The position numbers and the translations under genes were made by a program. A DNA stretch of 47,869 nucleotides from Oscillospiraceae bacterium (GTDB taxonomy: Bacteria; Bacillota; Clostridia; Oscillospirales; Ruminococcaceae): positions 1-47,869 of the forward strand of contig JAFTQJ010000072.1 of the NCBI GenBank assembly GCA_017462785.1. Reading direction: 5' to 3'. Below, piece after piece: positions 1 to 8,531 of the stretch (position 1 is its first letter; every line of letters starts with the position of its first letter). Under the pieces are notes generated by a model. That model did not search any database and was not told the origin of the DNA. It saw only the letters and a list, made by a program, of their open reading frames with translations.

Positions 1-46
1 GAATTTCAGGCACATTGGGTTTGCCTGCGAGTTCTGCATACTTCAT
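1..46 (-). CDS. 5' end of an unidentified gene (partial)
   Basis: Only the first 15 codons lie in the window (MKYAELAGKPNVPEI). The ATG at 46 is preceded by a good Shine-Dalgarno (GAGGTGA at 60-54) and by a near-consensus sigma-A promoter at 112-140, so a real gene runs off the left edge. The peptide is too short to name a family. No signal peptide is apparent in the visible part. Confidence 0.6.
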   Translation of the reverse strand, partial: MKYAELAGKPNVPEI

Positions 47-111
47 TCTATCATCACCTCTGTATTTTCATAAAATCTCAGCAAGCCGGAAAGCTGGCTA
101 TACACTATAAC

Positions 112-140
112 AGTATAGCATCTTTTTTGGTTTTTGTCAA
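112..140 (-). promoter_or_regulatory. Sigma-A-type promoter for the gene starting at 46
   Basis: Minus-strand TTGACA (140-135), a 17-nt spacer and TATACT (117-112), with a TG extending the -10. The predicted leader is about 60 nt. Confidence 0.75.
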
Positions 141-159
141 GTTTTTTCCGCAGAAACGC

Positions 160-189
160 AAAAACTCCGCCTCGGGGGTGAGGCGGAGT
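160..189 (-). terminator. Intrinsic terminator of the first dockerin gene
   Basis: A perfect 10-bp inverted repeat (ACTCCGCCTC / GAGGCGGAGT) with a 6-nt loop is followed on the minus strand by TTTTT. It lies just past the stop of the gene ending at 195. Confidence 0.8.
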
Positions 190-194
190 CAGAA

Positions 195-1547
195 TCAGGA
201 CTGGAGATTCAGGAGGAAGTCTGCAACGGTATCTGTACCGCCAGTTCCAGCATAAGCGGCATATTGCAGAATGAGTGCAGCATCAGCGGCATCACCGGTG
301 CCGTCGCCGTTGAGATCGGCGGCTTCGTTCTGCACAACGTCCGGCTGTTCTCCTGCACCGGCTTGTGCGGCAGCGGTCAGAAGCAGTGCGGCATCATTGG
401 CATTCACAGCGTTGTCACCATTAAGCTCACCCAGCGTGGGGGCTGCCGTTCCGGCTTCGATCGTCAGCTTCAGAACCGTATGGAATGTACAGCCGCTTAC
501 AAGAACATACATGCTCGCTTCACCCTCTTCGAGTGCGGTCACATAGAAAGTATCGCTGCCCGTTTCGTAGGTGTACGAGATATTGTCCGAAACTGCCTCA
601 AAATATGCCTTGCTTCCTGTTCCGGTCGTCGGGTCATAGAAGCGGACCGCTCTGGTTTCACCGATCTGCATGGGGGAATCATCGTATTCAAGTACACCGG
701 CATAATCCGCATGAACCGGCTCGGTGGTCGTGGTCATCATTTCCTCATAATCTTCCGTAGGAGCTGTTGTACCAGCTTCGACTGTCAGGCGGACATACGA
801 ACCGAATGCACAGCCCTCCGCCATAACATACATTTTTGCGTCACCCTCCGCAAGTGCGGTGACATAAATGGTATCGCTCCCCTCTTCATAAGCATAGGAA
901 AGATTGTCTGAAACCTCATAAATGCTGCCCTTGCCGCCCTTCAGTGTTTCCGGATGATAAAAGCGGATGGCTCTGGTTTCGCCGACCTGCATCGGGGAGG
1001 TGTCATATTCCACCTTTGTCACATAATCAGCCTGAATTTCCATGGTAGTTGTCGTTGTGGTTTCCTCATGCTCTTCCGTGGGTGCTGTTGTTCCGGATGC
1101 GACTGTCAGGTGCAGAACGGAGTAAAATGTACAGCCGCTTACGAGGACATGCATGCTCGCTTCACCCTCTTCGAGTGCGGTCACATAGAAGGTATCGCTG
1201 CCCGTTTCATAGGTGTACGAGATATTGTCCGAAACTGCTTCAAAATACGCCTTGCTTCCTGTTCCGGTCGTCGGGTCATAGAAACGGATCGCCCTTGTTT
1301 CACCGACCTGCATGGGGGAATCATCGTATTCGAGTACACCGGCATAGTCGGCATGAACCGGTGGGGTGGTCGTGGTTTCCATGTACTCCGCTGCCTGTGC
1401 GGCAGTTTCTGTCTGCGTGACGGCAGCAGCCGGAAGATCGTCATCCGTGACTGCAATGGAACCAACCGTACCGAACGCCATGAGCTGGACACAAATTGCA
1501 GCACCTGTGAGGAATGCAAGCGGTCTTTTCCATGTACTTGTTTTCAT
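195..1547 (-). CDS. Secreted dockerin protein with three repeated modules
   Basis: 450 aa. An N-terminal signal peptide (residues ~1-33, MKTSTWKRP then a hydrophobic run) is followed by three homologous ~85-residue modules at about 65-152, 171-256 and 280-365. Each carries the pattern MQVGETRAIRFY ... VTALEEGEA, which resembles a bacterial Ig-like fold. Thr-rich linkers (TTTTTT) separate them. A C-terminal type I dockerin (~375-440) has two calcium-loop repeats, LNGDNAVNANDAALLL and LNGDGTGDAADAALIL. The dockerin would anchor the protein to a cohesin-bearing scaffoldin of a cellulosome-like complex. No catalytic domain is seen, so binding or structural work is likely. Modules 1 and 3 are almost identical, which suggests a recent internal duplication. 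A strong promoter sits at 1619-1647. Confidence 0.85.
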   Translation of the reverse strand: MKTSTWKRPLAFLTGAAICVQLMAFGTVGSIAVTDDDLPAAAVTQTETAAQAAEYMETTTTPPVHADYAGVLEYDDSPMQVGETRAIRFYDPTTGTGSKAYFEAVSDNISYTYETGSDTFYVTALEEGEASMHVLVSGCTFYSVLHLTVASGTTAPTEEHEETTTTTTMEIQADYVTKVEYDTSPMQVGETRAIRFYHPETLKGGKGSIYEVSDNLSYAYEEGSDTIYVTALAEGDAKMYVMAEGCAFGSYVRLTVEAGTTAPTEDYEEMMTTTTEPVHADYAGVLEYDDSPMQIGETRAVRFYDPTTGTGSKAYFEAVSDNISYTYETGSDTFYVTALEEGEASMYVLVSGCTFHTVLKLTIEAGTAAPTLGELNGDNAVNANDAALLLTAAAQAGAGEQPDVVQNEAADLNGDGTGDAADAALILQYAAYAGTGGTDTVADFLLNLQS

Positions 1548-1618
1548 TTGTAATTCATCCTTTCACGTTATGTGTGAATTCACTTCACCTCTGCAGCGGC
1601 TTTAAATTCACCGCCTCC

Positions 1619-1647
1619 ATTATACAACTTTTACAAATAAAAGTCAA
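1619..1647 (-). promoter_or_regulatory. Sigma-A-type promoter of the dockerin gene
   Basis: Minus-strand TTGACT (1647-1642), a 17-nt spacer and a perfect TATAAT (1624-1619). A run of 15 consecutive A residues (T on the plus strand, 1651-1665) lies immediately upstream of the -35 and could act as an UP-like A-tract. Confidence 0.8.
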
Positions 1648-1697
1648 CCGTTTTTTTTTTTTTTTGTAAAGGTGCACAAAATCATGAAAAATCGGAT

Positions 1698-2246
1698 TTA
1701 TAGGCGGGAAATCTCCCTCACCTTCCCCTCCGCCCAGCTGCCCACTCTTGTGAGGTAGAGCTGGTGGTATTCCGCAAAGGTCAGGCTGCATTCATAGCCG
1801 AGCAGCTCCATCTCCACGCCGAACAGGTCGGCATGGACATTCAGCTCCTGCATGCCGTTACGCAGGTAGAAGCGTTTCCTCCGCTGACGCTCGGGGAGAT
1901 CCTCTGCATCCGTAAACGTGGACTCGATCTCCAGAAAGAAACGCTTTCCCTCGTACATCCGCTGGAGCGTCCGCAGAGCCATGCTGCCGATGCCGCCCCC
2001 ACGCACCTTCGGGGATACTGCGAAATAATCCAGCAGGACAAGGTCATCCGCTTTCATAGTGATGGCAAGACCGGAAAATCTGCGTGGCTGCTCGATCACC
2101 CACACATCCGCATACCCCTGCCGGCACATGCGGAGGATCATGGCAAAGGGCTTTCGCTCACACGCCGGAAATGCCTGAAAATAGAGCCGCCATATCCTGC
2201 ACCAGTCACGCAGATGGACTGCCCTGCGAAGTCTGACTTTCTGCAT
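1698..2246 (-). CDS. GNAT-family N-acetyltransferase
   Basis: 182 aa. It has the GNAT core: a beta-strand followed by the acetyl-CoA loop (DYFAVSPKVRGGGIGSMALR, the R/Q-x-x-G-x-G/A region), and later RRKRFYLRNGM, the usual motif B before the last strand. It probably acetylates an amine on a small molecule or protein; the substrate is unknown. Its ATG overlaps the TAA of the phosphoglycerol-transferase-like gene by one base (TAATG), and its Shine-Dalgarno (AAAGGAGGAGG) lies inside that gene. The two are therefore translationally coupled, and a role in modifying the cell envelope is possible but unproven. Confidence 0.8.
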   Translation of the reverse strand: MQKVRLRRAVHLRDWCRIWRLYFQAFPACERKPFAMILRMCRQGYADVWVIEQPRRFSGLAITMKADDLVLLDYFAVSPKVRGGGIGSMALRTLQRMYEGKRFFLEIESTFTDAEDLPERQRRKRFYLRNGMQELNVHADLFGVEMELLGYECSLTFAEYHQLYLTRVGSWAEGKVREISRL

Positions 2247-3826
2247 TAGTCCTCCTCCTTTGCAAACCGCATGGATTCCGGAAGAAGCGTTTCCAGCGGC
2301 TCCTCCATATCCAGAAACTGTTCATTATAGAACGCAGAATTTTTCTGCAATTCCTCATCCAGTACCGCATAGCCGTACTGCTCGGTCAGGGTTTTCTCCG
2401 CCGAAAAGAGGTTCGTGCCAAGTCCCAGACGATCGTCCGTGATCTCTGCACCCAACGCTGCGAGGGTCGTGGGGAACATGTCGAACGCTGCAAATTCCCT
2501 CCCCTTCTCCTGCACGGGGGTCACGGGTGCGTTGATAATGCAGTTATAGGTCGTGCGGACATAGTTCTGGTCGATGTCCTCCAGAAACAGGGGATCCATG
2601 GTCAGGTGGTCGCCGCTGATGACAATGGTGGTATTGTCATAGAACGGCTGCTCCTGCACCCATGCCACGAACTTTGCCACCTGTTTTGCGGAGCATGCAA
2701 GCACATTGGCGTACTGCTCCTCGTATGTATGACCGCAGAGGCGGCATTCGTAGCCGTCCGGAAAATGCGTATCCGCTGTCAGCATGGTGAGGTTGAACGG
2801 CTCACCGCTTTCTGCAAGCTCCGTCAGCTCTTCCTTGGCAAAGGCAAAGAGCTTTTCATCCTCGAAGCCCCACCATTCATCGTAGTCCTCCGGCAGTCTG
2901 CCCTCCTCCTTGAGGGAATTGATGTCCACGATCTCATAGCTGCCGTGCTGCATGAAATACGGCTCTCTGCCGTGGAATTCCGCATCCGAACCAACCAGCA
3001 GGGTCTGGCGGTAGCCCTGAGCTTTGAGCAGCTCACCGATGGAAACAACACCGGGCATGTAGCCATTCTCCGCACCGTAGGCATCCGCTGCAAGCGGAAC
3101 CTTGACGATCAGACCGGAGGTCTGTGCCACCATTGCAGATGCCGTCCATGTGGCACCGGAATAGGAATAGGCACCGCCGATACCGGAGGTATGCGAAAAA
3201 TTGACATTTTCCTCCGCAAGGGACGAAAGCTCGCTGATGAAATCATCCGTAATGGAGCCGCCTGCGGACACATCGGCAAAGGTATTTTCCATGGATTCGA
3301 GGAAAATATAGATCAGGTTCCGCTTTTTCTCCGGAAAACGGATGGGGGTGGCTTCGGGGTCTGCATAGTGCTCCTCGATGAAATCGGATTCAGTGGAAAC
3401 GGTGTCCACATAGGCAAGCACGTCGAACTTGCGGATGAACACGGACAGGCAGAGGATGAACACCGACAATGCAAGCGGCAGGGCACGCCGCATAAAAAAG
3501 CGGCTGACCTTAGCGATGCCGCCGGAGATCCTGTGATGCTTTCCGGCACATCTGCGGCGGAGCTTACGGGCGGTCACGGGGCAGAGGATCACCTCTGCGA
3601 GCGTCAGCCCGACAGCGAACACGCCGACCCGTACAGCGGCACTGGAAACGAGGGAACCCTGTGCACCCTCGGCAGGGGCTTTGAGCTGGTAGAGCAGCTG
3701 GTCGAAGTACACATGGTCATACTTTTGCAGCAGCCAGATGGTCAGGAACAGCAGGATATTGCCGAGCAGCAGAAGCACGGCGGTGATGGTGAAAATTCTC
3801 CTTCTTCTTTTTCTTTCTTCTAACAC
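2246..3826 (-). CDS. LtaS/MdoB-type phosphoglycerol transferase (sulfatase fold)
   Basis: 526 aa from the GTG at 3826, which has a GGAGGA Shine-Dalgarno 6 nt upstream; a longer frame from GTG 3865 lacks one. The N-terminus has about three membrane segments, then an extracytoplasmic alkaline-phosphatase/sulfatase-type domain. Visible landmarks are NLIYIFLESMENTF (metal-binding E), SGATWTASAMVAQTSG (catalytic Thr region, like MdoB WTIAGMVASQ), LLVGSDAEFHGR, LTADTHFPDGYEC and IVISGDHLTMD (metal ligands D and H). The family transfers phosphoglycerol from phosphatidylglycerol to teichoic acids or glycans at the outer face of the membrane. Whether this one makes lipoteichoic acid or decorates another glycan cannot be told. 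It is the first gene of an operon with the downstream GNAT. Confidence 0.85.
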   Translation of the reverse strand: MLEERKRRRRIFTITAVLLLLGNILLFLTIWLLQKYDHVYFDQLLYQLKAPAEGAQGSLVSSAAVRVGVFAVGLTLAEVILCPVTARKLRRRCAGKHHRISGGIAKVSRFFMRRALPLALSVFILCLSVFIRKFDVLAYVDTVSTESDFIEEHYADPEATPIRFPEKKRNLIYIFLESMENTFADVSAGGSITDDFISELSSLAEENVNFSHTSGIGGAYSYSGATWTASAMVAQTSGLIVKVPLAADAYGAENGYMPGVVSIGELLKAQGYRQTLLVGSDAEFHGREPYFMQHGSYEIVDINSLKEEGRLPEDYDEWWGFEDEKLFAFAKEELTELAESGEPFNLTMLTADTHFPDGYECRLCGHTYEEQYANVLACSAKQVAKFVAWVQEQPFYDNTTIVISGDHLTMDPLFLEDIDQNYVRTTYNCIINAPVTPVQEKGREFAAFDMFPTTLAALGAEITDDRLGLGTNLFSAEKTLTEQYGYAVLDEELQKNSAFYNEQFLDMEEPLETLLPESMRFAKEED

Positions 3827-3864
3827 AAATATTCCTCCCAAGCGGCGTAATGCCGCCAATTTCA

Positions 3865-4033
3865 CTGGAGCCTGTTCACATTAAAATCTCATACGCATCT
3901 TTTCGGCAAAATTTCACGCAGTCTGCGTTAAAAAGCCTTGCCATACATACAGTATGCCAGCGGCTTTTTGCCTTGCCTGCGTAAAATTGATGCTCGAAAA
4001 TCTGCATATTCATTTTATGTAAACAGGCTCTGG
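3865..4033. repeat. Imperfect ~169-bp palindrome (MITE-like) in a 5' leader
   Basis: The two ends are inverted copies (CTGGAGCCTGTTCACAT at the left, ATGTAAACAGGCTCTGG at the right). Pairing continues inwards through TTTCGG / CGAAAA and CACGCAG / TGCGTAA to a central hairpin at 3930-3969 (AAAAAGCC ... GGCTTTTT). It lies between a consensus promoter (4075-4103) and the GTG start at 3826, so the minus-strand mRNA leader would fold into one long hairpin. The centre resembles a bidirectional terminator. A miniature inverted-repeat element or a REP-like repeat are both possible. No clear target-site duplication was found. Confidence 0.6.
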
Positions 4034-4074
4034 AATGCCTTCTCTTTTTTGTCTATGAAGTATGTCAGGTATTT

Positions 4075-4103
4075 ATTATAGCGAAAAAGTCCGAAAATGT
4101 CAA
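4075..4103 (-). promoter_or_regulatory. Consensus sigma-A promoter upstream of the palindrome
   Basis: Minus-strand TTGACA (4103-4098), a 17-nt spacer and TATAAT (4080-4075). It would drive the phosphoglycerol-transferase/GNAT operon through the palindrome. Confidence 0.8.
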
Positions 4104-4131
4104 TCCTTGGGGGGTTGGGGGAATCTGGAAA

Positions 4132-4196
4132 ACCGCCGCCCTGTTTTTCGGGATTTCTCCGATATTCGGAGAAAAATCCGGATGCAGGACGGCGGT
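4132..4196 (-). terminator. Compound hairpin downstream of the KAP NTPase gene
   Basis: Outer arms ACCGCCGCCCTG / CAGGACGGCGGT enclose an inner stem GGATTTCTCCGA / TTCGGAGAAAAATCC. It lies 35 nt past the stop of the KAP gene and upstream of the next promoter. The T-run after it is weak (GGTTTTCC), so termination may be partial. Confidence 0.5.
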
Positions 4197-4230
4197 GGAT
4201 CGGGATTTATTAAATATTTTTTAAGGGGGA

Positions 4231-5940
4231 TCAGGTGATGATGCCGGCGTTGCGGAGGACTTTATAAATGGGGGCATCAGGAGAGGAGGTGTCTCGGATG
4301 TTCCAGATTTCGTAATGTGGACCATATGTTTTATAGATTAATCCATCCGGAAATAAAGGTCTTGTAACCTCGTTTCTATATTTTTTTACTCCGGCAAATA
4401 ACTCTTCATCGCTACATGGGCAATTATAAATAAATACAACCAATGGGGTCCCCCCTATTTCGGTTGGTTGATCATTACAAATCAACTTAATAGGCATATT
4501 ATTTCTCCGCAAATCATAACGAAATTTTCCGTCTTTTTCAATACTTAATGCTATTTCAGTTACAGATTCCTTCAATTTAGAACCAATAATCATGCTCGAT
4601 ATGTCTATAAACATTTGTGCATACGAAATATACTTTTCCAAATTAATGTTGGATGGCGTGGAATTTATTAATAAATAGGCAAACAAACAAATGCCTTCAA
4701 TGGAATTTTTTCTTCCGATATCAAAAACTTGATTCACAGCATCCAATATTTTTTTTGATGCTTCACTGCGTTCTCTACTTACATATTCCAAAAACCATTC
4801 CTTCAATCCGACATAATCTTCACCCATTTCTATCGCCTTTGCAAGCAGCTGCCAATATAATTCCTCCTGTTCCAGTTCTAGCATTTTTAGAGCAAATCGC
4901 TGCAAGTCCGTTTTTGAATCCTCCTCATTAGTCTTACTTTGTTGATCCATACACTTGTAAAGCAGACAGAAATTAACACATCTCTTGATGGTACGAGGAT
5001 TACGAACACCCGCATTGCATAAAAAATTCACATACTTTAATATAATTTGCCCATCATAATTTTTAAGCACATCTTCCATGTAAACTTGCAAGTCGTAATT
5101 ATGTACTGGTAATTTATATGGAATCTGAATAATTTTATCGAAGAAGCGGCTCTGTTTTACATCTCGCATGTTCTCACCATATTTTTGGCGGAGTCCTTCT
5201 TTTATAATGTTTGTATCAACAGCAATTAAAAATACACACCTTGGAATATCTAAAAAATTCTTGATTCCCTCCAGAAGCTCCACCGCACGGACTGGCTCAA
5301 GGCGATCAAGATCATCTATAAAAAAATAAAGACGCTGCTCCAGATCTTCTCCAAGATATGAATTAATAAGCTTTGTCAGATCTTCACGCATCCCGCTGAT
5401 AAGCACAGGATAGCTGACATAATCTCCATTTCTTTTCCTATCGAGTTCTTTAAATTGGTTTACGATATACTGGAAAACATTCGGAAAATCAACCGTTGTT
5501 GCTGCTTTGGCGGTTTCAGCAGTTAAATACAAAGCTGACATTGCCAGTACACGTCTTATTCGTTTGGCACTTCGTTTTATTTCTGCTCGCCCATTTTTTG
5601 ATTTAGACTTTAATATATCCGAAAGGCTTTCCTCTAATTTATGATATAACATCTCAATCAAATCCATCAACAGCCTGTCCTGTTCCCCGAGCACCGCAAA
5701 CTGCCATGTATCAAACCACAGAGTACAGCCGAAATGTTTCTGTTTCAATTCGTCCTCTAGCTGTTTCATAAGCGAAGTTTTTCCCGTCCCCCAGTCACCC
5801 TGCACTGCAATAGTCATAGGCGTACTGCATTCACTCATAAATTTCAAAAGACCTTGTCGATGCTTTTCCGTTCCCAATCTATCCTCTACCGCAGGCAAAT
5901 CAGAATTTCTGAACTTACTGCCATCCACGTTCATTTTCAT
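4231..5940 (-). CDS. KAP-family P-loop NTPase
   Basis: 569 aa. Walker A is GDWGTGKTS at residues 48-56. An aromatic FDTWQF follows at ~76-81, as in KAP NTPases. Walker B is YFFIDDLDRLEP at ~205-216, and a sensor-like FLIAVDTNII follows. KAP ATPases of bacteria are STAND-like, often membrane-associated, and several occur in antiphage loci. This copy shows only a weak hydrophobic stretch (~130-150) instead of clear transmembrane insertions. The C-terminal ~100 residues are unrecognised. The gene stands alone with its own promoter and is visibly more AT-rich than its neighbours, suggesting acquisition by transfer. An antiphage role is inference only. Confidence 0.8.
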   Translation of the reverse strand: MKMNVDGSKFRNSDLPAVEDRLGTEKHRQGLLKFMSECSTPMTIAVQGDWGTGKTSLMKQLEDELKQKHFGCTLWFDTWQFAVLGEQDRLLMDLIEMLYHKLEESLSDILKSKSKNGRAEIKRSAKRIRRVLAMSALYLTAETAKAATTVDFPNVFQYIVNQFKELDRKRNGDYVSYPVLISGMREDLTKLINSYLGEDLEQRLYFFIDDLDRLEPVRAVELLEGIKNFLDIPRCVFLIAVDTNIIKEGLRQKYGENMRDVKQSRFFDKIIQIPYKLPVHNYDLQVYMEDVLKNYDGQIILKYVNFLCNAGVRNPRTIKRCVNFCLLYKCMDQQSKTNEEDSKTDLQRFALKMLELEQEELYWQLLAKAIEMGEDYVGLKEWFLEYVSRERSEASKKILDAVNQVFDIGRKNSIEGICLFAYLLINSTPSNINLEKYISYAQMFIDISSMIIGSKLKESVTEIALSIEKDGKFRYDLRRNNMPIKLICNDQPTEIGGTPLVVFIYNCPCSDEELFAGVKKYRNEVTRPLFPDGLIYKTYGPHYEIWNIRDTSSPDAPIYKVLRNAGIIT

Positions 5941-5975
5941 TCATCCCCTTCCAGCAAAATTCGACACTTTACTTT

Positions 5976-6004
5976 ATTATAACTGATTTTCTGCACAAAT
6001 GCAA
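5976..6004 (-). promoter_or_regulatory. Promoter of the KAP NTPase gene
   Basis: Minus-strand TTGCAT (6004-5999), a 17-nt spacer and TATAAT (5981-5976). The leader is about 30 nt and a purine-rich Shine-Dalgarno (GGAAGGGG) precedes the ATG at 5940. Confidence 0.75.
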
Positions 6005-6037
6005 GGGGGATTTTGAAAAATCTGCCAGAACAACAAC

Positions 6038-6061
6038 TGCCGCCCTGTTTGCAAGGCGGCA
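6038..6061 (-). terminator. Hairpin after the solute-binding lipoprotein gene
   Basis: Stem TGCCGCC / GGCGGCA with a 10-nt loop, immediately downstream of the stop at 6072. It is followed on the minus strand by a T/G-rich stretch (GTTGTTGTTC), so it is a moderate terminator. Confidence 0.55.
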
Positions 6062-6071
6062 TTGTTTTGTG

Positions 6072-8486
6072 TCAGCTCTGCTCACTCACCAGAATCTCCG
6101 CCCTGCTCTGAATCCGCTGGGCGGCGGCTTCGGCGGTGAGGTCGCCGGCGAAATACATTCCGGCTTCTTCAAGGGCGATGTTCAGAATCGCATCATTCAT
6201 GCTCAGTACTGTGTCACAGGAACGGACATATTCCTCCAGATCGTCACGCTCCTCCTGCGTCAGCGGGTAGACCGTGCCGTCATCCTCCAGAGATTCCTCA
6301 TCCGTGCGTTCACCGAACATCATGACATACATCTCATCATCGAGCTTCGTTTCAAACAGCTCCTCGACCACCGGATAGCCGTTGTCGTTGATGTCACCGT
6401 CCCCTGTCAGCATGGCTTTCACAAACTCCCATGCCTCCTCCCTGTTCTCGCAGGCGGACGAGATCGCAAGCTCTCCCCGAAAGGTCAGCTTACCGCCCTC
6501 GCCGTTGTCGGAGGGGTAGCCCACAAGGGTCATTTCTTCGCCGAGGTCGTTGTATCGGGTGTAGGAATACTGCCCGACTGCCAGCCCCCTCTCACCGACC
6601 AGCTCAAAGGCACAGAGGTAGTCCTCATCACGCTTATATCTCATGTACTTGTTGTAGTAGTAATTCTGGTGTTTTTCCATTGCTGCCGGATCGTCATAGT
6701 TTTTCGGAGGCGGATCCGCACTCTCCGGATAGCGGCTGCAAAATTCGAGGATCTTCAGGAAATCCGGTGAATCAAAGCTGCATGTCCCCTCTTCAAAATC
6801 CACGAAATCCGTGCCGTACAGGAGCATTTCGAGGGCTTGTGCCTGTGACATCCACTGGAACTGCTTGTCCGTTGCACCGTCATAAAGGGCGATCATGTCA
6901 TCGACCGTCCAGTTCTCCTTGTCACAGTAGCGTGACTTGACGGCGATGGTTGCCACATTGAACTGCTGCGGCAGGGAGTAGAGTGCACCGTTTTCCGATT
7001 CCATTGCAGTGCAGATGTTCGGGAGCACAGTATCCCTGTTCACCTCCGCATCCCCCTCCATCAGCTCATAGAGATCGAGGAATGCACCACGCCTGCCAAG
7101 CTGCATAATAGATTCGTGGCTGTTATACATGACGATGATGTCCGGTGCATCGCCGCTGATGATGTCGAGCTTGAAATTCCGGAGGGCATCGTTGGCACCG
7201 TTCTCGTCACCGATATAGCTGCCGTCCGAATTGCGGTAGCGGACGATCTTCACACGGAATGCGTTCTGTGAGCCGTTGAATTCACGCACAAAATCCGCAA
7301 TGCCCTCACCCTCACCGAGTACGCCGAGGGTGATCTCCTTTTTCTCCTGTTTGGTTTCCGAAAGGGTCATGCGTGTCAGGTGGTACCAGTTTTTGTCACC
7401 GTTATACATGGAATAGCCACGGAAGCTGCCGTCCGGCATGGGGATGACCTCCAGCCTTGAAAGGTCGGAGTCCTCCCAGTTGACGACCTCCTCCAGCGTA
7501 CCGTCATCACGGATGCCGAACAGGGAGATCTCCGTGCTGACAAACAGCCGGTAATCGCCGCCGCCGCCGGAGTAGACGCTCGGATCAAAACTATTCCAAT
7601 ACTCCTCCACGATCACGCTGAACGGTTCGGAAACACGTCCCGTTCCGGGGTCAAATTCGCAGAGGGCAAGTTTGCTGATCGAACTCCCATCAGAAGGGCT
7701 GACACCACTAATTTGCATGGCATAAACAGGTTTTCCGTCACGGTCATGGACAATACTGCTGCGGTGAACATGGTCCTCCCCCTCCATCTCAGGAACATAG
7801 GCTTCCTCCAGTGCACCGTCCGGCGTGATCTTCAGGATCCTGCCGTCCCACAGGAGGAGCCAGAACACGCCGTCACCGGCATAGAGCTGGCTGAACTGGT
7901 CATAGCCCTGTGACTGGCGGTAATCCTCCAGCCCCTCGATGGTGACTTTCTCCGTCAGGGTGCCGTCCTGTGCATAGCTGCAAAGGAGGTATTCGCTCTC
8001 CCATGCTCCATGGTAGGCATCCCAGTCATACTCCTCCATGCCCTCCTTGTACGGCTCCATATTGCTGTGGTTTTCCAGAACTGCCAAGCTGTAGTAAGCC
8101 GTTTCGCCGATGGCATACAGACCGCCGCAGTAGTAGTAGCCATCATGGGAGGCAGGCGGCACGAACATGCGGTCAGAGGTGGGGGTGAAATTCGTATCAA
8201 ATTCATAGAGGTGCATCACCATGTCATCATCCTGCGAGAAAACACGGAAGCCGTTTTCGGTGGGTTCGGGGTGGTCATACATGCCGATCATCTCGGGCAT
8301 GGTGATCTTCTGCCGCTTTGCTGTAGTCGTGAGGGGATCGTCCGCAAGGGGCGTGACCGCTCCGGTTTCCTCGGTGGCAAGGGTTTCCTGTACCGTGCCG
8401 GAATCCTCCGGCTGTTCGGTTGTCTGACAGCCGCAGAGGAGCAGTGAAAATGCAGTCACTGCGGCAAAAATCCGTTTGTATTTCAT
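6072..8486 (-). CDS. Large extracellular solute-binding lipoprotein
   Basis: 804 aa. A lipoprotein signal (MKYKRIFAAVT ... LLLCGC, lipobox Cys at residue 20) anchors it outside the membrane. Residues ~50-390 look like a repetitive beta-rich sensor or propeller-like region (recurring GDGVFWLLLWDGRILKI-type strands). From ~395 onward it resembles a type 1 extracellular solute-binding protein (EITLGVLGEGEGIADFVREF near the start, later LAISSACENREEAWEFVKAM). It is about twice the usual solute-binding-protein length because of the N-terminal extension, and no permease genes are adjacent. It follows the anti-sigma gene by 45 nt, so it is probably in the same operon, and may act as a sensor or ligand binder rather than a transport component. 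Confidence 0.75.
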   Translation of the reverse strand: MKYKRIFAAVTAFSLLLCGCQTTEQPEDSGTVQETLATEETGAVTPLADDPLTTTAKRQKITMPEMIGMYDHPEPTENGFRVFSQDDDMVMHLYEFDTNFTPTSDRMFVPPASHDGYYYCGGLYAIGETAYYSLAVLENHSNMEPYKEGMEEYDWDAYHGAWESEYLLCSYAQDGTLTEKVTIEGLEDYRQSQGYDQFSQLYAGDGVFWLLLWDGRILKITPDGALEEAYVPEMEGEDHVHRSSIVHDRDGKPVYAMQISGVSPSDGSSISKLALCEFDPGTGRVSEPFSVIVEEYWNSFDPSVYSGGGGDYRLFVSTEISLFGIRDDGTLEEVVNWEDSDLSRLEVIPMPDGSFRGYSMYNGDKNWYHLTRMTLSETKQEKKEITLGVLGEGEGIADFVREFNGSQNAFRVKIVRYRNSDGSYIGDENGANDALRNFKLDIISGDAPDIIVMYNSHESIMQLGRRGAFLDLYELMEGDAEVNRDTVLPNICTAMESENGALYSLPQQFNVATIAVKSRYCDKENWTVDDMIALYDGATDKQFQWMSQAQALEMLLYGTDFVDFEEGTCSFDSPDFLKILEFCSRYPESADPPPKNYDDPAAMEKHQNYYYNKYMRYKRDEDYLCAFELVGERGLAVGQYSYTRYNDLGEEMTLVGYPSDNGEGGKLTFRGELAISSACENREEAWEFVKAMLTGDGDINDNGYPVVEELFETKLDDEMYVMMFGERTDEESLEDDGTVYPLTQEERDDLEEYVRSCDTVLSMNDAILNIALEEAGMYFAGDLTAEAAAQRIQSRAEILVSEQS

Positions 8487-8531
8487 GTTCGGTTCTCCTT
8501 TTGCTGAATTGGGAACGGCAGCGTTCTGTGC

